Assembly: GCA_020635015.1 (NCBI GenBank)
Contig: JACKAP010000020.1
Location: forward strand, 1-25,300
Direction of reading: 5' to 3'
Source of the DNA: Calditrichia bacterium
GTDB lineage: Bacteria; Calditrichota; Calditrichia; RBG-13-44-9; J075
Length of the DNA: 25,300 nt
Positions 1 through 7,652 of this stretch are shown here, one piece after another (the stretch's first letter is position 1; every line of letters begins with the position of its first letter). Made by a program: the position numbers and the translations under genes. The notes beneath the pieces were generated by a model, which worked only from the letters and a program-made list of their open reading frames with translations, did not search any database and had not been told where the DNA came from.

Positions 1-1208
1 TAGATAAATACATACAATACGAAGAACCCCAGGATGTTGGTCAGCACATCGCGGTTGAGCACAGTCTTACCAATACGCACCGGCACTACCGCATGGGGAT
101 GGAGCAGGCGCACGATCTCGCTAAAGACAAACTTGGTAAGCACATAAATACGGATCACCTTCATCCCGCCTCCGGTCGATCCGGCACAGCCGCCGATAAA
201 CATCAGGAAGAAAAGGATGATTTGAGAGCTGAAGGACCACTGTTCGTAATCGGCGGTGCCGTAGCCGGTGGTGGTGAGAATGGAAACCACCTGAAACAGG
301 GTGTCCTGGAAGGATTTCAGGAAGGGAACCTCGGCCCGGAAGAAAGTGTCGAATCCGATGAACAGCGTGGCCAGTCCGATAATGATCAGGAAAAAGCGGA
401 ATTCTTCATTTCGGAAGTACACCTTGAAGTCGCCGCGCAGGAAGCGGTAATGGAGCGAAAAATTGGTGCCGGCCAGGATCATGAACAGAATAATTATATA
501 ATCAATATAAGCGCTGTTATAGGCGCCGACGCTGGCATTGCGGGTGGAGTAACCACCGGTCGCCAGAGTGCCGAACGCGTGGCAGAGCGCCTCAAATAAA
601 TTCATGCCTCCCAGCATCAGTAAGCCGGTTTGAACCAGGGTGATCAGCACATAGACCACCCAGAGAATCTTGGCTGTCTCAGTGATGCGCGGGGTGAGCT
701 TGTCGGCGGTGGGGCCGGGCACTTCCGCCTTGAACAGCTGCATCCCTCCCACACCCAGGAAGGGAAGGATTGCCAGGGAGAGCACAATGATGCCCATACC
801 CCCGATCCAGTGGGTCAGGCTGCGCCAGAAGAGAATACCGTGGGGCAGGGTTTCGATTTCAGTCAGGATGGTCGCTCCGGTGGTCGTGAAGCCGGACATG
901 GTTTCAAAAAATGCATCGGTAAAGGAGGGGATGGCACCGGAGAGCATGAACGGCAGAGCGCCGAAAGCAGAGAAAAACAGCCACCCGAAGGCCACGATGG
1001 CAAACCCTTCTTTGGGGCGCAAATCCTTGGAAAGCGAGCTGAAGCGGTATCCGAGAAAGCCGGCCAGGAACGTCACCAGGGCGCTGATCAACAGCGGCAG
1101 CAGGTCGGGATCCTCATAATACCAGGAAAAGGGCAGCGGCAGGAGCATGGTTGCCGCCAGGAACATCAGCAGCAGTCCGAGGATATGGATAACGCTGGAA
1201 AGATACAT
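1..1208 (-). CDS. trkH: Trk potassium uptake protein TrkH (3' end beyond window)
   Basis: This is the membrane-embedded, K+-conducting subunit of a Trk system; it works with the cytoplasmic NAD-binding gate TrkA encoded just upstream. About 402 codons are visible and the reading frame is still open at the left edge, so the C-terminus is missing. The four filter segments of the Trk/Ktr/HKT family are readable: FETMSGFTTTGATIL around residues 101-115, GTLATGGYSTRN around 213-224, SILTTTGYGT around 309-318 and GGCAGSTGGGMK around 339-350. Hydrophobic helices lie between them. The ATG starts 12 nt after the trkA stop, with only a weak upstream purine stretch, so translational coupling to trkA is likely. 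The family assignment is secure from the repeated filter motifs. Whether the transported ion is K+ or Na+/K+ cannot be settled from sequence. Confidence 0.95.
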   Translation of the reverse strand, partial: MYLSSVIHILGLLLMFLAATMLLPLPFSWYYEDPDLLPLLISALVTFLAGFLGYRFSSLSKDLRPKEGFAIVAFGWLFFSAFGALPFMLSGAIPSFTDAFFETMSGFTTTGATILTEIETLPHGILFWRSLTHWIGGMGIIVLSLAILPFLGVGGMQLFKAEVPGPTADKLTPRITETAKILWVVYVLITLVQTGLLMLGGMNLFEALCHAFGTLATGGYSTRNASVGAYNSAYIDYIIILFMILAGTNFSLHYRFLRGDFKVYFRNEEFRFFLIIIGLATLFIGFDTFFRAEVPFLKSFQDTLFQVVSILTTTGYGTADYEQWSFSSQIILFFLMFIGGCAGSTGGGMKVIRIYVLTKFVFSEIVRLLHPHAVVPVRIGKTVLNRDVLTNILGFFVLYVFI

Positions 1209-1220
1209 CGTTGATTCACT

Positions 1221-2558
1221 TTATTTAAATAATTTTTCAACATCTTTGGCCGCCCGGGGCATCAGGAACACCACCACCCGGTCGCCAGCCTGCACATGGG
1301 TGTCGCCCTTGGGAATGATTGTTTCGTCATCGTGAATGATGCCGCCGACAATCGCGTTTCGGGGGAAATTAATCGCTTTCAGAGGCTTGCGGGTGATCTT
1401 GGAGCGGTGGGAAGCGATATATTCGATGATCTGGGCATCCACCCCCGGTATGGTGGCAAAGGCGGCAATCTGACGGTGGCGGATGAAACGCTGCACCGCG
1501 TTGACGGTAATCAACTGCTTACTGACCACCGCATCCATCCCGATGGTTGGGGTGATCGGCATATATTCCATATTATTTACCAGGGCGATGGTGCGGGGCA
1601 CCCGCAGGTGCCGGGCCACCAGGGTGGCAATAATATTGGTCTCATCGCTGCCGGTGACGGCGATGAAGGCGTCCATGTCCGTAATGCCCTCCACCGCCAG
1701 CAGGTCGATGTCGGTACCATCACCGTGGATGATCAGAGAGCGGGGGAGGAGGTCGGCGATCTCCTGCGATTTTGCTTTATTGCTTTCAATGATCTTGACA
1801 TGTACCCCGCTGTCGGTATTCTGGGCCACAAACTGCCCGATCAAACCTCCGCCCAGGATCATGACCGTCCCAATATGGGTATCTCTTTTGCCGGTCATTT
1901 CCAGGATCCGGGCGATCTCCCGGCCATCACATACGATGAACAGTTGGTCGCCGGCCACCAGGATATCGTCGCCGCGGGGGATCAGGGTCTGCTCTTTGCG
2001 ATTGATTGCGGCAATCCGCATCGCGAGTTTGTTAAAATCCTCCCCCAATTCTTTTAACGGGGTGCGCAACATCGGGGAATTGCGCTCCAGGCGGATGCCG
2101 ATGATCTGGATTTTGCCGTTTTCCAGTTCGATCAGGTCGGTGGCGGCGGACTGGCGGATCAGGCGCAGGATTGCCTCGGCGGTTTCCTTCTCGGGATGGA
2201 TGATCAGGTCCGGTCCCAGCGCCTCTCGCGGGATCAGAAAATCCGGGCGGGTATATTCATGGTTGCGTACCCGGGCGATGGTGGTTTGTACTCCCGCTTT
2301 TTTGGCCATCTGACAGACGATCAGGTTCAACTCATCGTTATTGGTCATGGCGGCCACGATATCGCATTTATGAATATTGGCTTTGTTAAGCACCTGATAG
2401 CTGCTGCCGTGTCCTTCAATCACAAAGGCATCTAGCTGTTCGCTGGCGCGCCGGGCTTTCTCCGGATCACTGTCGATCAGGGTGATGTCGTGTTCGCGGC
2501 ACAAGCGTTTGGCCAACTGAAAGCCGACATCGCCGGCGCCGATGATTAAGATCTTCAT
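1221..2558 (-). CDS. trkA: Trk potassium uptake regulatory protein TrkA
   Basis: This is the cytoplasmic, nucleotide-binding regulator of the Trk potassium channel. The 445-residue protein has the classic duplicated layout: an N-terminal Rossmann RCK/KTN domain with GAGDVG at residues 7-12, a first RCK_C domain with IGIRLERNSPM near 150-165, a second Rossmann domain with ILGGGLIGQF near 235, and a second RCK_C domain ending near residue 443. The length matches E. coli TrkA (458 aa). The start ATG is preceded by AAGGA at a 9-nt distance. The gene lies 12 nt downstream of the threonine aldolase stop and 12 nt upstream of trkH, so the three are probably one transcript. The trkA-trkH pairing supports both calls. 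Confidence 0.96.
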   Translation of the reverse strand: MKILIIGAGDVGFQLAKRLCREHDITLIDSDPEKARRASEQLDAFVIEGHGSSYQVLNKANIHKCDIVAAMTNNDELNLIVCQMAKKAGVQTTIARVRNHEYTRPDFLIPREALGPDLIIHPEKETAEAILRLIRQSAATDLIELENGKIQIIGIRLERNSPMLRTPLKELGEDFNKLAMRIAAINRKEQTLIPRGDDILVAGDQLFIVCDGREIARILEMTGKRDTHIGTVMILGGGLIGQFVAQNTDSGVHVKIIESNKAKSQEIADLLPRSLIIHGDGTDIDLLAVEGITDMDAFIAVTGSDETNIIATLVARHLRVPRTIALVNNMEYMPITPTIGMDAVVSKQLITVNAVQRFIRHRQIAAFATIPGVDAQIIEYIASHRSKITRKPLKAINFPRNAIVGGIIHDDETIIPKGDTHVQAGDRVVVFLMPRAAKDVEKLFK

Positions 2559-2570
2559 AGGGACTTTTCC

Positions 2571-3602
2571 TTAGCGCAACAGTTTTTTAAAAATATCTAC
2601 CGCATATTCGATGCCGTCATCAGATACGTCGAGATGGGTAACCGCCCGGATGCGCCGGGGGCCGAAGGTGAACATGTGTACGCCGTGTTCTCCCAATTGC
2701 CGCACCAGATCATCGGCTGCGATTTTCGCCGGATCGACATCGAACATGATGATGTTGGTCTGAACGGTATCGAGTTCCAGGCGAATGCCGGGCAGCGGGG
2801 CGATCGCTTCGGCCAGGCTGCGGGCGCGGCGGTGATCCTCCGCCAGTAGCGGAAGGTGATAATCCAGGGCATAAAGGCAGGCCGCTGCCAGAATGCCGCC
2901 CTGGCGAATGCCGCCGCCGTAGGCTTTGCGATAAAAATGGGCCCGTTGAATAAATGCTTTGCTGCCGACCACCACCGAACCGACCGGCGTGCCCATCCCT
3001 TTGGAAAAGCACAGCGAGACTGAGTCGAACGGCCGGCAATACTCCTTCAGGCTGATTCCGGTAGCAACCGAGGCATTCCAGAGCCGGGCACCGTCGAGAT
3101 GCAGGGGCAGTCCCTGTTGGCGGGCAAGCTCGGCGATGGCCTGGATCTCCGCAAAGGGATAGATGGTGCCGCCGGCGCGGTTATGGGTGTTCTCCAGGCA
3201 GATCAACCCGCTCTGGGGATAGTGGTCGTCTGTCGGGCGCAACACCGCCTCCACCTGGTCACGGGTGATCACCCCCAACTGTCCGGGGAGGGGATGGAGC
3301 TGCACCCCGGCGAGCATCGCCGCGGCACCGGATTCATAGTTGAAGATATGGGAGTTCTCGTCGAGGATGACCTCATGCCCGGGGCGGGTATGGGCATTGA
3401 CCGAGATCTGATTGCCCTGGGTACCGCTGGTAACGAACAGCGCGGCGGCTTTGCCGGTCAGCTCCGCTACCCGCTCCTGAAGCCGGTTGATGGTCGGATC
3501 CTCCCCAAAGACATCGTCGCCCACTTCGGCGGCCAGCATCGCCTCGCGCATAGCGGAAGTGGGACGGGTAAGGGTGTCGCTGCGTAAATCGACGGTTTTC
3601 AT
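2571..3602 (-). CDS. ltaE: Low-specificity L-threonine aldolase
   Basis: This PLP-dependent fold-type I enzyme splits L-threonine or L-allo-threonine into glycine and acetaldehyde. Starting from the ATG at 3602 gives 343 residues, close to E. coli LtaE (333). The protein opens with VDLRSDTLTRPT and GDDVFGEDPTINRL, the family signature. The PLP-binding aspartate is in HLDGARLWNA and the Schiff-base lysine is K201 in SLCFSKGMGTPVGS. The frame stays open further upstream, but AGGAA lies 6 nt before this ATG and the homologous N-terminus begins here, so the longer reading is rejected. The gene is first in a tight series with trkA and trkH; no functional link to potassium transport is evident. The glycine product fits with glyA elsewhere in the window. 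Confidence 0.94.
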   Translation of the reverse strand: MKTVDLRSDTLTRPTSAMREAMLAAEVGDDVFGEDPTINRLQERVAELTGKAAALFVTSGTQGNQISVNAHTRPGHEVILDENSHIFNYESGAAAMLAGVQLHPLPGQLGVITRDQVEAVLRPTDDHYPQSGLICLENTHNRAGGTIYPFAEIQAIAELARQQGLPLHLDGARLWNASVATGISLKEYCRPFDSVSLCFSKGMGTPVGSVVVGSKAFIQRAHFYRKAYGGGIRQGGILAAACLYALDYHLPLLAEDHRRARSLAEAIAPLPGIRLELDTVQTNIIMFDVDPAKIAADDLVRQLGEHGVHMFTFGPRRIRAVTHLDVSDDGIEYAVDIFKKLLR

Positions 3603-3637
3603 AACAATTCCTGCCTGACGGTTACATTTTGAGCGGG

Positions 3638-3666
3638 AAAATACGGGACAGTCGGGAAGAATGCAA
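3638..3666 (-). promoter_or_regulatory. Possible sigma70-type promoter for ltaE-trkA-trkH
   Basis: On the minus strand TTGCAT (3666-3661) and TATTTT (3643-3638) are separated by 17 nt, about 36 nt ahead of the ltaE start. The -10 matches consensus at 4 of 6 positions and the -35 only at 3 of 6, so this is a tentative call. Confidence 0.35.
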
Positions 3667-3693
3667 GGGAATGATAACTGCATGATGTTTGCT

Positions 3694-3720
3694 CGCTCTT
3701 CGCTCTTCGCCCTTCGCTGA
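3694..3720. repeat. Heptad tandem repeat, CGCTCTT family
   Basis: Four consecutive 7-nt units, CGCTCTT, CGCTCTT, CGCCCTT and CGCTGAT-like, lie in the 327-nt gap between the divergent ltaE and STAND genes. No clear inverted partner arm is present here. The rest of this gap is A/T-rich and presumably carries promoters for both genes; no convincing plus-strand promoter could be picked. Confidence 0.6.
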
Positions 3721-3929
3721 TTTTTTTCCGAAACCAAAATGCAATGAAGATTCACAAAAACCTGCCGAATATGAAGGGGGTTGTATCAATTTAAATAAAT
3801 GATTTGCCGATTTGTGAAATGAATCTTCTCCGCGGGCAATTTTTGAGACAATTTTGGAATACCTGAGAAATATTACAGAGTTGCATGCTTCACAGGATTT
3901 AGGGATAGATAAACATACAAGGATATCAC

Positions 3930-6900
3930 ATGAATTTCGTGGCTTTCTTTGCTTCGCCGTTGTTGGATGTGGTTTCACAAAATATCATTGCGGCATTGCT
4001 GTATGATATTGCCGCCGAGCCTTCTACAGACATTAACCCGGAAGCGATCGAAGAAATATTTTATGAAAGTATCACGGAGGGTGCCCAGAACATCCTCAAG
4101 AGCGAGCAGACCAAGCGGCGTATTCTTGACAGCCTGCAGCTTAAGGAGCTGGAACCGGCATTCGAAAAATTATTCCTTCACGGCCAGCCGCTGGACCGGC
4201 AGTACTTCGTCAAGCGGTTTTCCGCGGTGATCAGTAAAAAGAATGCCAAAAAAATTGCTCCGCTGTTCCTGGCGCATTTCCGAAAAAAAATCGCGGCCGA
4301 TGATGCGCTGTCGAAGCGCATCGTGATGAAATACCGCAAATACCTGGAAAACGGAAAATGGCAATTGAATGGTGATGCAATGAGTGAACTCGAGATGATC
4401 CTAACCGCGCCCAACGGAAAGCATGATGCAGAAACGGAAGCCGCGCCGCGGGAAGAAATCCTGACGGATGACTTTGAAGTGGTCTACATCAAAAACAATC
4501 ACTCCGGGCAGTTGACCTATTGGCGGCAAAGCGAATTCGTGATCCCGGTGCGGGGACTGCGCAATGTCGAGAATTATTTGCAGAAATCGCCCCGATTGTA
4601 TATTACCGGTATCGCCGGCGGGGGTAAGTCGGTCTTGATCTCCGCCTATATCAATAATCTGGTGGCCAACGGCGATCTCGATAAAGACCGGGTGTTTTAT
4701 TACCGGTTTATGGAGGTGGTTTCGGATTATGATTCGTTTATTGCCAGCCTGGACAGCTTTTTGCGGGCCAACAGCGAACCGGCTGCCGATGACGAATTTG
4801 AGGAGACGCCGGAAACGCTGCTGCTGCAGTCAGACTGCTTTGTGGTGCTGGACGATTTTCAACATGTTCGTGACGACCGCCTGTATGACCTGGTGCATCG
4901 TCTATGGGAGCGACTGGAAGAGGTGGACAGTTTCCAGGGAAAATTCATCGTGGTTTCCCGGGAGCAGCCGAAAAGCATCTCCCTTTCTGAACGCGATCAT
5001 TTCGATTATCACGGGTTGTCGGTCTCGGAAAGCAATGCCTTATTGCGCGACAAGTGGGACCTGAATTTGCCGAAACTGGTGGCACGAAGCGTGGCAAAGA
5101 AGATGTTGGGAAATCCCTTGTTGATGCTGCTGTTCCGCGATTGGCTGGCTTCGGAACATCACACCGACACCGAGATGGAGCGCCTGGTGGAATATATGCC
5201 GAAGGATATCGACCGTCTGCGCGATTACGTCATGGAGCATCTTTATGAAGCCTTCGAGCGCACGGACAGCCGCCTGAACAGCATCCTCAAAGGCGTTAGC
5301 ATGTTCGCGATGGCGGAAGAAGAAGAATTCTTCGAGCAGAACTATGAGAAGGTCGGCGGAGGCAATTTTCAGCTGCTGTTGGAGCAACTGGTCGAAAAGT
5401 TCGAGCTGATTGAATACGATGACAATGTGCGGCGCTATAAGCTGCCGGACGCCCTGCGCCAGTTTTATTACGACAAGCTGCAGAGCATCCAGATGAAGCG
5501 TATCCTGCACAACAACGCCGGCCTGCTTTACCGCCGCCGCCACGAACGCCTGCAGGATATCGTCGATGCGGTGGAAGGAGCGCGTCATTTTCAAAAAGCC
5601 GAGCGGGAAGAGGAGGCCGTGCGCCTGCTGGAACCGGTGATGGATTTGCCGAAGATCGACGAAATATACGTGAAACAGATTCTTCAAATTCTGGCAGATA
5701 TTAATTTCGACCTGTTCGACAATGAGCAGTCAAAAATTCATGTGCTCTACAACCGTGGAAAATTCTATTTGCAGAGCGGATTGTTCAAGGAGGCGGAGGA
5801 TGATTTGCTGGAGTGCGAAGCCCTGGGACCGGCAGAACAACAGAAAGCGCCGATCTTATACGGCCTGAGCCAGGTCGCCCGTGCCCGGCAGGAGACCGAG
5901 CAATGCCAACAGTTGCTGGAAGAAGCGCTGGCGATCTACGAGGCCAACGGCGAGCGCCTGGGAATCGCCCGGGTGTATAACGATCTGGCGGAGATCCACC
6001 TGCAGCGGGATGATCTTGACAGCGCGTTTAATATGCTGGAGCAGGCCGCGATCATCTTCGAGCAGAAAGATCAGGATGAGGGGGCGTTGCGCGCCTACAA
6101 TCATCTTGGATGGATCTTCAAGGTACGCCAGGATTGGGACGCGGCGTATGATCATTACCAGAAAGCCCTGGATATTTATGAACGGATACATGACCAGACA
6201 GGCATCGCCGATTCCCTGCAGGGCATGGGTGAGATCCGCGAGAAGGTCAATGAACTGGATGATGCCATCGGGCTGTATTACAAAGAGCTGCGTCTGCGCG
6301 AGAAGATCGGCGACTGGACCGGCGCCGCCGGGGCGTACCAGCGGATTGGGGCGATCTACCAGCGTCGCCAGGAATGGGACAATGCCATGGAGTTTTTCCA
6401 GGAAGCATTGGACATTTATGAAAGAAGCGAGGACCTGTACGGCCTGGCCTCGGTGTATTACCATATCGGCATCGTGCACCAGGGACGCAGCGAATGGGAA
6501 ACCGCGATGGGCTATTACCAGAAAGCGCAGGAGCTGTACGAGCGTACGGAAAATCCCCGGGAATACGGTGACACCTTCGTGCGTATGGCGATGGTTTACC
6601 GCGCGATGGAAGAGTATGAGCGGGCGCTGGATATGTACGACAAGGCTCTGGAGATCAAGGAAAAACTCGATGATTTTGTAGGCATTGCCGATACCTACGA
6701 GCGGATCGGGGATATTTACCGCGATCAACAGCAGGCCCAGTATGCCATCGAAGTCTACGAGCGTTCGATCATGATGCGGGATGAAATGAATGATCTGGCG
6801 GGCATTTCGCAAATATATTACAAGATCGCCACCATCCACGCCGCTGGAAAGGCCTGGCAGGAGGCAACCAAATTTTACCAGAAAGCCCTGGATATTTTTG

Positions 6901-7475
6901 ACCAGCTTGATGATGTGGTCGGCATGGCCAAGACCCACCGCGCGCTGGGTGGGATTTACCAGAGCCAGCGCACCTGGCAGCGAGCGGTTGAATATTACCA
7001 GACCGCCCTGACCCTCTTCGAGCAAACCCGCGACCTGGACGGCCTGGCCCACGTGAAATACAATCTGGGCACCATCAGTCACGACAGCGGCGACTGGGAA
7101 GGGGCGCTGGTCAACTACCGGGAATCGCTGAACTTATTTGGCCGCAACGGCGATCTTTACAACTATGCCCAGACGCTGGGGAACATCAGTTCGATCGAAT
7201 TCGAGCGCAAGGATCACACCCTGGCGATCGGCAAGCAGGTGGAGATCCTGCTCTACTTCCAGGAGAATGAACGCAAGGATTTGGTGGAGCGGGTGTTGTC
7301 TAACCTGGTAGCCTGCCATCAGGAACTGGGACCGGATACCTTCCAGGCGCTGCTGACCAATTGCCTGGAGAAGATCACCCGCCTGGGAGTGCGCTGGGGG
7401 CAGCACCAGATCCTGCCGGCGGATAAGGCCGGCGAGATGATCAACGAGATCTTTTATAACGCCAACGCGCAGTAG
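3930..7475 (+). CDS. STAND-type NTPase with C-terminal TPR array
   Basis: This 1181-residue protein looks like a signal-transducing ATPase of the STAND class (the MalT/AfsR/NB-ARC group). Residues 1-200 are mostly helical and charged and match no effector I recognise. The NTPase core follows: Walker A GIAGGGKS at 227-234, Walker B FVVLDD at 304-309, a sensor-like FIVVSR at 339-344 and the STAND-typical GNPLLM at 394-399. A helical/winged-helix-like region spans roughly 400-600. From residue 602 to about 1140 there are about 13 TPRs with a regular 40-residue period (for example YQKALDIYE and YYQKAQELYE units), an expected ligand-sensing or partner-binding surface. There is no signal peptide or membrane segment, so it should be cytoplasmic. 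AAGGA lies 6 nt before the ATG. It is a single-gene unit between a divergent and a convergent gene. STAND proteins serve in transcription control, stress signalling or phage defence; which one applies here cannot be told. Confidence 0.85.
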   Translation: MNFVAFFASPLLDVVSQNIIAALLYDIAAEPSTDINPEAIEEIFYESITEGAQNILKSEQTKRRILDSLQLKELEPAFEKLFLHGQPLDRQYFVKRFSAVISKKNAKKIAPLFLAHFRKKIAADDALSKRIVMKYRKYLENGKWQLNGDAMSELEMILTAPNGKHDAETEAAPREEILTDDFEVVYIKNNHSGQLTYWRQSEFVIPVRGLRNVENYLQKSPRLYITGIAGGGKSVLISAYINNLVANGDLDKDRVFYYRFMEVVSDYDSFIASLDSFLRANSEPAADDEFEETPETLLLQSDCFVVLDDFQHVRDDRLYDLVHRLWERLEEVDSFQGKFIVVSREQPKSISLSERDHFDYHGLSVSESNALLRDKWDLNLPKLVARSVAKKMLGNPLLMLLFRDWLASEHHTDTEMERLVEYMPKDIDRLRDYVMEHLYEAFERTDSRLNSILKGVSMFAMAEEEEFFEQNYEKVGGGNFQLLLEQLVEKFELIEYDDNVRRYKLPDALRQFYYDKLQSIQMKRILHNNAGLLYRRRHERLQDIVDAVEGARHFQKAEREEEAVRLLEPVMDLPKIDEIYVKQILQILADINFDLFDNEQSKIHVLYNRGKFYLQSGLFKEAEDDLLECEALGPAEQQKAPILYGLSQVARARQETEQCQQLLEEALAIYEANGERLGIARVYNDLAEIHLQRDDLDSAFNMLEQAAIIFEQKDQDEGALRAYNHLGWIFKVRQDWDAAYDHYQKALDIYERIHDQTGIADSLQGMGEIREKVNELDDAIGLYYKELRLREKIGDWTGAAGAYQRIGAIYQRRQEWDNAMEFFQEALDIYERSEDLYGLASVYYHIGIVHQGRSEWETAMGYYQKAQELYERTENPREYGDTFVRMAMVYRAMEEYERALDMYDKALEIKEKLDDFVGIADTYERIGDIYRDQQQAQYAIEVYERSIMMRDEMNDLAGISQIYYKIATIHAAGKAWQEATKFYQKALDIFDQLDDVVGMAKTHRALGGIYQSQRTWQRAVEYYQTALTLFEQTRDLDGLAHVKYNLGTISHDSGDWEGALVNYRESLNLFGRNGDLYNYAQTLGNISSIEFERKDHTLAIGKQVEILLYFQENERKDLVERVLSNLVACHQELGPDTFQALLTNCLEKITRLGVRWGQHQILPADKAGEMINEIFYNANAQ
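5733..7360 (+). repeat. In-gene TPR-coding repeat array
   Basis: The 3' half of the STAND gene encodes about 13 units of 40 residues (120 nt each), starting at residue 602. Units share an A-x-x-Y-x-x-I/L-G-x-I-Y core and a Y-Q-K-A-L-x-I-Y-E helix. Nucleotide identity between units is only partial, so the array is old rather than freshly duplicated. Confidence 0.85.
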
Positions 7476-7498
7476 CGAATTGGATAGTGAGATGTTGT

Positions 7499-7569
7499 TG
7501 CCACAGAGACAAAGAGCGCACAGAGATAGACTTTATGTTTATCACTGTGCGCTCTTTGTCTCTGTGGCA
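7499..7569. terminator. Long hairpin between convergent genes (CACAGAG-type element)
   Basis: Perfect 25-bp inverted arms lie at 7499-7523 and 7545-7569 around a 21-nt loop. The arms are built of CACAGAG/ACAAAGA-like near-heptads. The element starts 24 nt after the STAND stop codon and lies 84 nt beyond the stop of the convergent exported-protein gene, so it could end transcription from both sides. There is no clear T-tract, so a repeat element that merely sits there is equally possible. Confidence 0.6.
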
Positions 7570-7652
7570 TTATATTATTTAGCTGATCTGAAGTTAACTT
7601 CTTATAAGCCCGAAAGCGTGAACTACCTTCCAGGTATTCATCTATCTCCGAA

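Noticed and set aside
93..1214. Plus-strand open frames opposite the left edge
   Set aside because: The minus strand encodes TrkH with all four filter motifs; the plus-strand products are low-complexity Gly/Gln/His-rich shadows.
3793..3820. TAAATAAA followed by GCCGATTT as a sigma28 promoter for the STAND gene
   Set aside because: The spacing between the two blocks is about 6 nt, far shorter than the roughly 11-15 nt needed for FliA-type promoters.
5856..7082. 408-codon minus-strand open frame opposite the TPR array
   Set aside because: It is a complement of the TPR repeats; the plus-strand frame has clear TPR periodicity and continues from the NTPase domain.
3930..7475. Calling the STAND protein an Avs-type phage defence protein
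   Set aside because: No nuclease or other effector domain and no neighbouring defence genes; the STAND core alone does not show a defence role.
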